Made by a program: the position numbers and the translations under genes. Below the pieces are notes generated by a model. The model made no database searches, was not told where the DNA came from, and saw only the letters and a list, made by a program, of their open reading frames with translations. Shown in pieces: positions 46,137 to 53,064 of a stretch of 64,000 nt of DNA (position 1 is the first letter of the stretch; every line of letters begins with the position of its first letter). Source of the stretch: Actinobacillus sp. GY-402 (lineage in GTDB: Bacteria > Pseudomonadota > Gammaproteobacteria > Enterobacterales > Pasteurellaceae); the NCBI RefSeq assembly GCF_014843355.1, contig NZ_CP062137.1, forward strand, positions 682,001 to 746,000, written 5' to 3'.

Positions 46137-46148
46137 GGGCTGCCTGAA
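46137..46148 (+). repeat. DUS-like site with one mismatch
   Basis: GGGCTGCCTGAA differs from the local DUS dialect at its first base. It precedes the third ACGCTGTT-family hairpin. Confidence 0.45.
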
Positions 46149-46160
46149 ACCACGTTTCAC

Positions 46161-46203
46161 AAAAAAACGCTGTTTTCTTGGAATGGGAAAACAGCGTTTT
46201 TTA
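46161..46203. terminator. Hairpin terminator of the ACGCTGTT family, copy 3
   Basis: AAAAAACGCTGTTTTC and GAAAACAGCGTTTTTT form a perfect 16-base stem. It would end the SDR fragment on the minus strand. Confidence 0.88.
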
Positions 46204-46214
46204 GCCAAACAATC

Positions 46215-46451
46215 TTATTTCACGTTTGCCAATAATTCTAATGACACTTCCCACAAACGCTCGGCAATCGCAGGGTCAATCGCCCAAGGAGCAACCAAGG
46301 ACATTTCTTCATATCGGTTGCCACAGGTTTTGGTCAATATTTCGGCTTCGTTGCAGTCGGCAAAATAACGTCCGCTTACGCCGTCCAATAAAGGCGATAC
46401 GGCTGCCAAAACCGATGTTGCTGCACCTTGCTCGGGGGTTTGCCGCCCCAA
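46215..46451 (-). pseudogene. 3' fragment of a short-chain dehydrogenase gene
   Basis: The frame encodes the last ~75 residues of a dehydrogenase closely related to the one at 41497: TPEQGAATSVLAAVSPLLDG, then SGRYFADCNEAEIL and VAPWAIDPAIAERLW. The first three quarters are missing. It joins the 5' part of a cyclophilin-like gene at about 46448, in a different frame. Confidence 0.82.
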
Positions 46452-46747
46452 AGCATAATATCGCCCGCTTCAATGCGACCGACCGCTTGGTCGTTGCGGC
46501 TTAAGGCTTTTGGCAATTCGGCAAATTTTTCATTGCTTAAGTGATCCTGCATTTCCAGAGTTAAAGGCAAAAGTGCGGTCAATTCTTGGGCGGCTTTTGT
46601 GTCGGCTAATTCTGCGCTGAACGTAGATTGTCCAATAGTAATGTTCATCATATTTCCTTGATATTTAACAGTGTTTTCGGCTGCTGTAGCGGTGTTTTGG
46701 AACATAAAGATCGAAAGCAGCAAGCCGAGTAGTCCTGGTTTTTGCAT
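46448..46747 (-). pseudogene. 5' part of a cyclophilin-like exported protein gene
   Basis: The first ~100 codons encode a signal peptide (ending near TATA, about residue 22) and the start of a cyclophilin-like fold (MNITIGQSTFSAELADTKAA, RIEAGDIMLWG). Relatives continue with a further 15-25 residues. Here the frame passes into dehydrogenase sequence in the wrong frame and stops at 46376, so a 123-residue chimeric product is possible. A USS is embedded at about 46570. Confidence 0.7.
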
Positions 46748-46769
46748 TGGTTGTTACCTTAAAAAGTCG

Positions 46770-47321
46770 TTAATCAATCATTTGAATGACTTTGGCAGGA
46801 ATGCCCGCCACAATCGCATTATCGGGAACATCCTTGCTGACCACCGCACCTGCGGCAACAATGGCATTTTCGCCAACGGTTACCCCCGGTAAAATCGTGG
46901 CGTTTGCACCAATCCAGCAGTTTTTCTTTAAGTGAACAGGTTTGAGAATTAAGCCTCGGCGTTGTGTTGGATTAGTCGGGTGATTGACGGTCAAAATGCT
47001 GGCTTTCGGACCGATTAGCACCTTATCTTCAATGGTAATACCACCCAAATCGGTAAACATCACATTGCTGTTAATAAATATCTCTTTTCCAAAGCGAATA
47101 TGGCTACCGAAATCCGAATACACAGGTAGGCTAATCACGACACTTTCATCAATTTTTTGTCCTGATATTTCGCTAAAAACCGACCGCACTTCTTCAGGCG
47201 AATGATAGCCACTGTTTAGCGTTGCCAGTTTTGGCGCATTTTGCTCAACGATGCGATGAATTTCTGCAAAAATCGGACTGTCGGCTAAAATCGGTTGGTT
47301 AAGGGGAAATGCGTGGATCAT
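46770..47321 (-). CDS. Hexapeptide-repeat sugar O-acetyltransferase
   Basis: This 183-residue protein is a left-handed beta-helix acetyltransferase of the LacA/Maa type. The hexapeptide repeats are clear from about residue 70 on, and the catalytic His lies in [14 protein letters not shown]. The C-terminus [20 protein letters not shown] is typical. It probably acetylates a small sugar or similar acceptor. It lies downstream of the ABM-family gene, in a row of four small enzyme genes on the same strand. Confidence 0.87.
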   Translation of the reverse strand: MIHAFPLNQPILADSPIFAEIHRIVEQNAPKLATLNSGYHSPEEVRSVFSEISGQKIDESVVISLPVYSDFGSHIRFGKEIFINSNVMFTDLGGITIEDKVLIGPKASILTVNHPTNPTQRRGLILKPVHLKKNCWIGANATILPGVTVGENAIVAAGAVVSKDVPDNAIVAGIPAKVIQMID

Positions 47322-47356
47322 TTATTGCTCCTATTTTTTATGGGGTAATTTCACTT

Positions 47357-47728
47357 TTATGGTACAGACACCGCTTTTGAACCAAACACCACAGGATGGG
47401 TTTCAATCATTTTGCGTGACATAATCATCTCTTTTGCACCATTAAGCCACGCTTGAAAATGGGGTGAGGCACGGTGGGCTTGATAGGCGGTTTCATCGGC
47501 ATAGGCTTCTACGACATAAAATTTGTTCGGGTCGTTTTTGTCGGTCATTACATACATTCCCAACACACCTTGCTCGGTATTGACCGATTGACGAATATTG
47601 TGTTTGCCTAATTCGGTGAATTGTTCCACGCTTTCGGGGCGGATTTGCATTTCAAAAATGCGGATAATGGGTTCTGCTTGGGTTGATAAACTCATTGTTA
47701 GTCCTAATAAAAAAGCCCATTTTTTCAT
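47357..47728 (-). CDS. Exported antibiotic biosynthesis monooxygenase-like protein
   Basis: This 123-residue protein has a signal peptide ending in TQA (about residue 18) followed by an ABM (dimeric alpha-beta barrel) domain with QGVLGMYVMTDKNDPNKFYV and ASPHFQAWLNGAKEM. Such proteins act on quinone-like substrates or are of unknown function; export is less common. A USS at 47754 separates it from the SDR gene upstream. Confidence 0.78.
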   Translation of the reverse strand: MKKWAFLLGLTMSLSTQAEPIIRIFEMQIRPESVEQFTELGKHNIRQSVNTEQGVLGMYVMTDKNDPNKFYVVEAYADETAYQAHRASPHFQAWLNGAKEMIMSRKMIETHPVVFGSKAVSVP

Positions 47729-47851
47729 TGTGTTATACCTATAAATTCTGTAAAAGTGCGGTAAGTTTTTTAAAAGTTTTCGATATTATATCGTTTTTGC
47801 ACAAAATCATTCGTAGGGACAAAAGATATTTTGCCCCTACAATATAGGAAT

Positions 47852-48601
47852 TTACCAAGGTTGAGTAGTCGGGCCCAGTGTGAATTCAGAGATATTGGTA
47901 TCTTCGGGTTGGTTTAACGCAAATGCCACCACGTTTGCCACACGTTCAGCGGGGATTTCGTAAGTGTCATATAAACCACGCATTGCTTCAGCCATTTCAG
48001 GGTTAGTAATGCCTGCTACCAATTCGGATTGTACTGCCGCAGGGTAAATGGTTGCGGTGCGAATGTTTGTGCCGGCTTGTGCGCTTTCCATTCGTAAGCC
48101 TTCCATAATCGCTTTAACCGCCCATTTCGTGCCGCAATAGACGGCGCAACCCGGGTAAACTTTTAAGCCGGCAACGGAAGAAGTCGCTAAAATATGCCCT
48201 GATTTTTGTGCTTCAAAAGTCGGTAACACGGCAGCAATTCCGTTGAGTACACCTTTAATATTCACATCAACCATCGCATTCCAATTATCCGTTTCAAGCG
48301 CAGAAAGTGGTGAATTTGGCATCAATCCGGCATTTAAGAAAATTGCATCTACTTTGCCGAAAGCGGATTTGGCTAGCGCGACTAAGGCTTGATTGTCTTC
48401 CGCTTTGACTACATCGGTAACACGATACACCGCTTCGCCACCGTTGGCCTTAATATTGTTTACGATGGTTTGTAATTTATCTTCACGGCGTGCGCCCAGC
48501 ACTAATTTCGCCCCTGTTTGCGCCAGTTTATAAGCGGTGGCTTCACCAATACCGCTACTTGCACCGGTAATAATCACGACTTTGTTTTCAATGTTGTTCA
48601 T
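47852..48601 (-). CDS. Short-chain dehydrogenase/reductase (YdfG-like)
   Basis: This SDR of 249 residues has the cofactor loop ITGASSGIGEATAYKLA, NAG motif AIFLNAGLMPNSP and the active site SSVAGLKVYPGCAVYCGTKW with Tyr and Lys in place. I start at 48601, where AAGGAG lies 6 bases ahead. The reaction is probably the NADPH-linked reduction of a carbonyl or hydroxy acid. It begins one base after the YciI gene's stop, so the two are translated together. Confidence 0.87.
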   Translation of the reverse strand: MNNIENKVVIITGASSGIGEATAYKLAQTGAKLVLGARREDKLQTIVNNIKANGGEAVYRVTDVVKAEDNQALVALAKSAFGKVDAIFLNAGLMPNSPLSALETDNWNAMVDVNIKGVLNGIAAVLPTFEAQKSGHILATSSVAGLKVYPGCAVYCGTKWAVKAIMEGLRMESAQAGTNIRTATIYPAAVQSELVAGITNPEMAEAMRGLYDTYEIPAERVANVVAFALNQPEDTNISEFTLGPTTQPW

Positions 48602-48602
48602 T

Positions 48603-48902
48603 TTATGCTCCTTGAAATTGTTGAATATTTTCCGCCACCATTGCCGCTTTAAATTCACGGATTTGGTAATCGGCTAAGTTAGGGTAATAAATATCTTCTG
48701 CTAGAATATTTTCCAACCGTTCACGGCTTTCTGTCTGGGCAATAATCACGCCGGCACGTTCTTTATCTAAATAAGGCCCGAGTAACAAAAAATTGCCTTG
48801 TTGGAAGTATTTGGCAAACCACGCACGATGTGCGTCAAGTTGTTTAGCTTGTTCTTCTTCAGATAACGTTGAATTTTTTAATGAAATATCAATTAAATAC
48901 AT
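48603..48902 (-). CDS. YciI-like protein
   Basis: This 99-residue protein is a YciI-family dimeric alpha-beta barrel with the His of LDAHRAWFAKYFQQGNFLLL and the PYL segment typical of the family. Relatives are small enzymes or enzyme-associated proteins; the substrate is unknown. Its start overlaps the stop of the flavodoxin-fold gene, and its stop is followed at once by the SDR gene. Confidence 0.82.
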   Translation of the reverse strand: MYLIDISLKNSTLSEEEQAKQLDAHRAWFAKYFQQGNFLLLGPYLDKERAGVIIAQTESRERLENILAEDIYYPNLADYQIREFKAAMVAENIQQFQGA

Positions 48903-49465
48903 TATTTTTCTCCAATTAATTCATTGATGGTTTGAATAAGTTGCTCGGCATATTTACGGGCTGTTTGTTTTTGCTCAGCGATTTTTTCTTCGTTACGCCC
49001 CACATAACTCACACCGTTCAAATAGCTGATATTCTGTAAATCTAATTGGCATAACGCCGCAATACTTTCAAAAGGGGCAACCAATTGCGCCATTGTGTGT
49101 TTCATCACAGCATCTTCTTGATAAGCCACTTCGGGTGCGCCGGTTGTGATGGAAATCACTAATTTTTTACCGCCTAATTTCGCCGTTGAACCGTGAGCGA
49201 AACCGTGTAAAAACACTTCGTCCAGCCATTTTTTCATCAAAGCCGGCATTGAATACCAGTGAAACGGAAATTGCCACACAATCACATCGGCATTGAGCAA
49301 GGCTTGTTGCTCGGCAGCGACATCAATTTGTTCGGTGGGATAAAGTGAGTCTAATCGGCGAATTTCTGCGGAATTCAGCCCGCTTGCCAAGCTGTCGATA
49401 ATGGTTTTGTTTGCAATGGATTGCGATAAATTCGGATGTCCTGAAATCACTAATACTTTTTTCAT
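48902..49465 (-). CDS. Flavodoxin-fold NAD(P)H oxidoreductase (KefF/MdaB type)
   Basis: This 187-residue FMN-dependent quinone reductase-like protein has the phosphate loop VISGHPNLSQSIANK, the flavin-binding IVWQFPFHWYSMPALMKKWL and the stretch SITTGAPEVAY. I use the start at 49465, preceded by AGGAAAACAAC. It probably performs two-electron reduction of quinones or related electrophiles. It is first in a four- to five-gene row and divergent from the LysR gene, its likely regulator. Confidence 0.87.
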   Translation of the reverse strand: MKKVLVISGHPNLSQSIANKTIIDSLASGLNSAEIRRLDSLYPTEQIDVAAEQQALLNADVIVWQFPFHWYSMPALMKKWLDEVFLHGFAHGSTAKLGGKKLVISITTGAPEVAYQEDAVMKHTMAQLVAPFESIAALCQLDLQNISYLNGVSYVGRNEEKIAEQKQTARKYAEQLIQTINELIGEK

Positions 49466-49495
49466 GTTGTTTTCCTGTTGACTATTGATGTGAAC

Positions 49496-49525
49496 ATTGT
49501 AAGAAGATGATGGTTGCATTACAAT
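49496..49525. promoter_or_regulatory. Dyad between the flavodoxin-fold and LysR genes
   Basis: ATTGTAA-N16-TTACAAT is a perfect 7-base-arm dyad in the shared promoter region. It is a plausible operator of the LysR gene that follows. Confidence 0.45.
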
Positions 49526-49568
49526 CAATAAAACCAGAATTCACTTTTCTTTAAAAGAGAATAATCAA

Positions 49569-50465
49569 ATGAACAAACTCGATGCGATTAAATATTTTTG
49601 CCTTGCCAGCGAAACGCTGAATTTTCGGGAAACGGCAATGCAGTTGGCGGTTTCGCCGTCGGTGGTGACTCGTGTGATTGCGGAATTAGAACAGGAATTG
49701 GGCGAGCAGCTGTTTAAGCGAAATACGCGCCAAATTCGCCTGACCAGTTTTGGCGAGCAGTTTTTGATTAAGGCAAAGCAACTGCTGGCGGACACCGATA
49801 ATCTGTTCAAACTCGGCAAGCAACAAACGGATGAAATGGCAGGCGTGGTGCGGATTACCTTTCCCCGTTGGCGTGAAAATGACAACATTTTGGACGAACT
49901 TCTGACCGCACTTGCACCTTATCCGCAGCTGGTGATTGATTGGCGTGAGGATATGACCAAATTTGATGCGGTGGAACATCGCATTGATATTGGCTTGCGT
50001 ATCGGGCCTGAACCGAACCCGAATTTTATTGTGCGGAAAATTGCCGATTTACAAGATTGGATTGTCGCTTCGCCGAAATTACTGGAACGATTGAGAACGC
50101 CGAAAAATTTAGATGACTTGCAGCGCAATTTCCCCTTTTCCTTGCCGATCAACGTAGAAACAGGGCGAGCGTGGGATTTAGCGATGAATGACGAGCAAAA
50201 ACTGCTACCGAGAGAGGTGCTTTTTTACAGCACCGACCCCGAGTGCGAGCTAAAAGCGGTGCTGCGTGGCAACGTGGTGGGCTTTATCAGCGAACTGTTC
50301 TGCAAACCGTATTTTGAGCGTGGCGAGTTAGTGAAGTTATTTCCTGAATTGCCGATTGATAAATGGCAACTGTATTTGTATCGCCCGTATCAAACCATCA
50401 CATCGCCACGAGTGCTGTTTGTGTTTGACCGCTTAACGGAGATTTTGAAAAAGCGTTATACATAA
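49569..50465 (+). CDS. LysR-family regulator
   Basis: This 298-residue LysR protein starts KLDAIKYFCLASETLNFRET and has the helix-turn-helix QLAVSPSVVTRVIAELEQEL. The effector domain is of normal length. It is divergent from the row of flavodoxin, YciI, SDR, ABM and acetyltransferase genes and likely controls them in response to a redox-active or electrophilic compound; this last point is inference. Confidence 0.87.
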   Translation: MNKLDAIKYFCLASETLNFRETAMQLAVSPSVVTRVIAELEQELGEQLFKRNTRQIRLTSFGEQFLIKAKQLLADTDNLFKLGKQQTDEMAGVVRITFPRWRENDNILDELLTALAPYPQLVIDWREDMTKFDAVEHRIDIGLRIGPEPNPNFIVRKIADLQDWIVASPKLLERLRTPKNLDDLQRNFPFSLPINVETGRAWDLAMNDEQKLLPREVLFYSTDPECELKAVLRGNVVGFISELFCKPYFERGELVKLFPELPIDKWQLYLYRPYQTITSPRVLFVFDRLTEILKKRYT

Positions 50466-50513
50466 AAGTGCGGTCAAATTTTTAAAAGTTTTTTTGCCGA
50501 TTTGATCGCTTGT
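50464..50513. repeat. Mixed-dialect inverted uptake unit
   Basis: One end is AAAAGTGCGGTCAAATTT, of the Haemophilus type; the other is GATCGCTTGT, which is one base from the Actinobacillus pleuropneumoniae-type complement. It probably ends the LysR gene. Confidence 0.5.
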
Positions 50514-50584
50514 TCTCTGTCTTTTCTAATAAAAAAGCATTTTAAATTCCTTAAAAATCAATAAATTATAGAATAATTCCAAAT

Positions 50585-50600
50585 CTTACATTTTTGTAAG
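50585..50600. promoter_or_regulatory. HxlR-type operator, copy 2
   Basis: CTTACA-TTTT-TGTAAG is identical to the copy beside the HxlR gene. TATACT lies at 50627-50632, again exactly 42 bases from its first base. A further similar element (TTACTTTTTGGAAGTAA, about 50646) lies just before the gene. Confidence 0.75.
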
Positions 50601-50668
50601 TACTTCCATAAAATAAGTTAAAAGTCTATACTACTTTCAAATAACTTACTTTTTGGAAGTAAAACAAA

Positions 50669-51058
50669 ATGCTGTTTATTTTATTACTTATTTTGAGCGT
50701 TATCTTTATTTTCGTTATCCGCCAAAAACCACGCTTACTGCATTTCGGTACGTTTCGTTTTGCCAAAACTATTTGGCATAATCAGCGGCGTTTTTATCTT
50801 GAAGAAGTAGCGTTTGAAAATCGGCAGCAAGCTATTCACGGTTATTTTCAGCTTGCGCCCGCTTTGCAAAATTATGGCAAGGTGCAAGAAACGGAGTACG
50901 ATTTTTTTGATTTTTATTCGCTGGTGTTGCGGTTTGACGACTGCACGATGAAACTGGTGCGGCGCTTGGATAATGTGCGTTTAATCAAAAGCGAAACGCC
51001 GATGTCCATTGCCGAATTTGAACAACAGATTGCCGACATTGCTTATCGGGAGGTTTAA
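50669..51058 (+). CDS. Small membrane-anchored protein of unknown function
   Basis: This 129-residue protein has one N-terminal transmembrane helix (LFILLLILSVIFIFVI, about 2-17) and a cytoplasmic or periplasmic domain with many aromatic and basic residues. I do not recognise the family. It is the first gene behind the HxlR-type operator, and the sirtuin gene's ribosome site lies inside its last codons, so the two are translationally coupled. It may anchor or be the substrate of the ADP-ribosylation pair that follows; that is only a suggestion. Confidence 0.7.
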   Translation: MLFILLLILSVIFIFVIRQKPRLLHFGTFRFAKTIWHNQRRFYLEEVAFENRQQAIHGYFQLAPALQNYGKVQETEYDFFDFYSLVLRFDDCTMKLVRRLDNVRLIKSETPMSIAEFEQQIADIAYREV

Positions 51059-51059
51059 A

Positions 51060-51887
51060 ATGTTACAACAAGCCAAACAACGTATTGAACAGGCGGATTT
51101 TATTGTGATTGGTGCTGGGGCAGGCTTTTCCGCAGCGGCAGGTTTAACGTACAGCGGCGAACGGTTTACCCGACGTTTTCAGCCGTTTATCCAGCGTTAC
51201 GGTATGCAGGATATGTATTCGGCGGCGTTCTATCCCTTTGAAACGGAAGAAGAAAAATGGGCGTATTGGGCGGAGCATATTTGGGCGAACCGTTTTGAGC
51301 CGCCGGCGTTACCCTTGTATCAACAGCTTTTTGCTTTGGTCAAAAACAAAAACTATTTTGTGATTACCACCAACGTGGACAGCCAGTTTGCCAAAGCAGG
51401 CTTTGACCCGGACAAAATTTTTGAAGTGCAAGGCAATTACGGCGAGTTGCAATGCGCCAAGCCGTGCCATTCGCAGGTTTACGACAACGAAACGTTGGTG
51501 CAAAAATGGCGTTCGCAACAAAAAAATTGTCAAATTCCTACCGCACTTGTGCCGAAATGTCCGGTATGCGGCGGCAAAATGGCAATGCATTTACGCAGCG
51601 ATCATCATTTTGTCGAACCGGAACAATGGCACGCCGCTCAACAGCGTTATGCGGAATTTGCCGAGCAAGCCATGCAAGGCAACAGCGTGTATCTGGAGCT
51701 CGGGGTCGGCTTTAACACGCCGAGCATTATTCGTTATCCTTTTGAACAGATGACCTACCGCAATCCGCAGGCAACGCTGATCCGCTTAAATCGAGATCAC
51801 CCCGAAGGTTTTACGGAAACGGCGAAACAGACAATCGCTTTGACCCAAGATCCGAACGAGATTTTAAGCCATTGGTTGCAGGAGTAA
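51060..51887 (+). CDS. SirTM-type sirtuin (class M protein ADP-ribosyltransferase)
   Basis: This 275-residue SIR2-fold protein matches the SirTM group, sirtuins that ADP-ribosylate a lipoylated carrier protein in Staphylococcus and Streptococcus rather than deacetylate. Visible features are the NAD loop GAGAGFSAAAGLTYSGERF, the YPFETEEEKWAYWAEHIW helix, TTNVDSQFAKAGF in place of TQNxD, and a zinc site with ECAKPC-like and CPVCGG pairs. The start at 51060 has GGGAGG 6 bases ahead. The macrodomain gene starts 2 bases after its stop. Confidence 0.85.
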   Translation: MLQQAKQRIEQADFIVIGAGAGFSAAAGLTYSGERFTRRFQPFIQRYGMQDMYSAAFYPFETEEEKWAYWAEHIWANRFEPPALPLYQQLFALVKNKNYFVITTNVDSQFAKAGFDPDKIFEVQGNYGELQCAKPCHSQVYDNETLVQKWRSQQKNCQIPTALVPKCPVCGGKMAMHLRSDHHFVEPEQWHAAQQRYAEFAEQAMQGNSVYLELGVGFNTPSIIRYPFEQMTYRNPQATLIRLNRDHPEGFTETAKQTIALTQDPNEILSHWLQE

Positions 51888-51889
51888 AA

Positions 51890-52636
51890 ATGAACAATAA
51901 ATTGGATTACCTTATTCATTATCTCGATCCGACGATTGATATTCCTAAATCTGTAAAGGAAAAACGTCAACTGTTGCGGGCCTTGATGAACATTCGTCCG
52001 CCACAAGCGGAAACGGCGGAATTTTTGGCGTTGCAAGATCAGCTGTTACAGCAAGAAGTGGCGGAAAAAGGCGTGGTGTCGCTGGCGGATTTAACGCCTA
52101 TTCAACCGCAGATTTACCTATGGCAAGGCGACATTACAAGGCTCAAAGTCGGGGCGATTGTGAATGCGGCAAACAGCCAGCTGCTCGGTTGTTTTCACCC
52201 TTTGCACGCTTGTATCGACAACGCCATTCACTCGCAGGCAGGCGTGCAACTTCGTCTTGCTTGTGCGGAATTGATGGCAAAACAAGGGCATTTAGAACCC
52301 ACAGGGCAAGCAAAAATCACCCCGGCGTTTAACTTGCCGTCCGATTACGTTTTGCACACTGTGGGGCCGATTATCAGCGGTGCGTTATCGGCAAAAGATT
52401 ACGAACTGCTCGCCAGCTGCTATCGTTCCTGCCTAGAACTCGCCCGACAGCACGGCATTGAGAGCGTCGCCTTTTGTTGTATCAGCACCGGCGAATTTCG
52501 CTTTCCCAACCAACCTGCCGCCGAAATCGCTGTACGAACCGTCAAAGCCTTTTTAGCCGATAACCCGCAAATGAAAGTGGTGTTTAATGTGTTTAAAGAT
52601 GTGGATTGGGAGATTTATCGGGGGTTGTTGGGGTAG
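51890..52636 (+). CDS. Macrodomain protein-ADP-ribosylhydrolase linked to SirTM
   Basis: This 248-residue protein has a C-terminal macrodomain that should remove the ADP-ribose placed by SirTM. The core is VGAIVNAANSQLLGCFHPLH, then ACIDNAIHSQAGVQLR and PSDYVLHTVGPIISG. The segment GCFHPLH...CIDNAIH is a mark of the zinc-containing, sirtuin-linked macrodomain group, rather than the common MacroD type. The N-terminal ~80 residues are the family's helical extension. The start at 51890 has AGGAG ahead. Confidence 0.87.
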   Translation: MNNKLDYLIHYLDPTIDIPKSVKEKRQLLRALMNIRPPQAETAEFLALQDQLLQQEVAEKGVVSLADLTPIQPQIYLWQGDITRLKVGAIVNAANSQLLGCFHPLHACIDNAIHSQAGVQLRLACAELMAKQGHLEPTGQAKITPAFNLPSDYVLHTVGPIISGALSAKDYELLASCYRSCLELARQHGIESVAFCCISTGEFRFPNQPAAEIAVRTVKAFLADNPQMKVVFNVFKDVDWEIYRGLLG

Positions 52637-52758
52637 GTAATAAAAAGAGAGGTTGATTTGCAAAAAGTTTTGCTAATTTGACCGCTTGATTATTGGTGAT
52701 TTTACATTCTAAAAATTGAATATTATAATAATCAAAATTAAATAAATTGGTAAATATA

Positions 52759-53064
52759 ATGCTCAATAAATCAAAGTCCGCCATTGTTTTTCCCGCTTAT
52801 CAACAAGCCTTAAATCAGCTTGGGGAAAACATCAAACTTGCCTGTAAACGCCGTAAATATACGCAAACCCTGCTTTCTGAACGCACAGGATTAAGCCGTT
52901 TAACCATTCGCAAAATTACCCAAGGCGATCCGACCGTTTCTATCGGGCATTACACAGCTGTGTTGGGCGTGTTAGGCTTGGTTGATGATTGGAAATTGGT
53001 GGCACAAGATGATGAGCTTGGTAGAAAATTGCAGGATATTGCCTTGTTGAAGGGGAAGAAATAG
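52759..53064 (+). CDS. HipB-like antitoxin with helix-turn-helix
   Basis: This protein of about 101 residues has an XRE-type helix-turn-helix in RRKYTQTLLSERTGLSRLTI and a short C-terminal tail. It is the putative DNA-binding antitoxin of the HipA-like kinase that starts at the next base after its stop codon. There is no strong ribosome site before the ATG. A degenerate inverted uptake unit lies upstream (52655-52690). Confidence 0.82.
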   Translation: MLNKSKSAIVFPAYQQALNQLGENIKLACKRRKYTQTLLSERTGLSRLTIRKITQGDPTVSIGHYTAVLGVLGLVDDWKLVAQDDELGRKLQDIALLKGKK

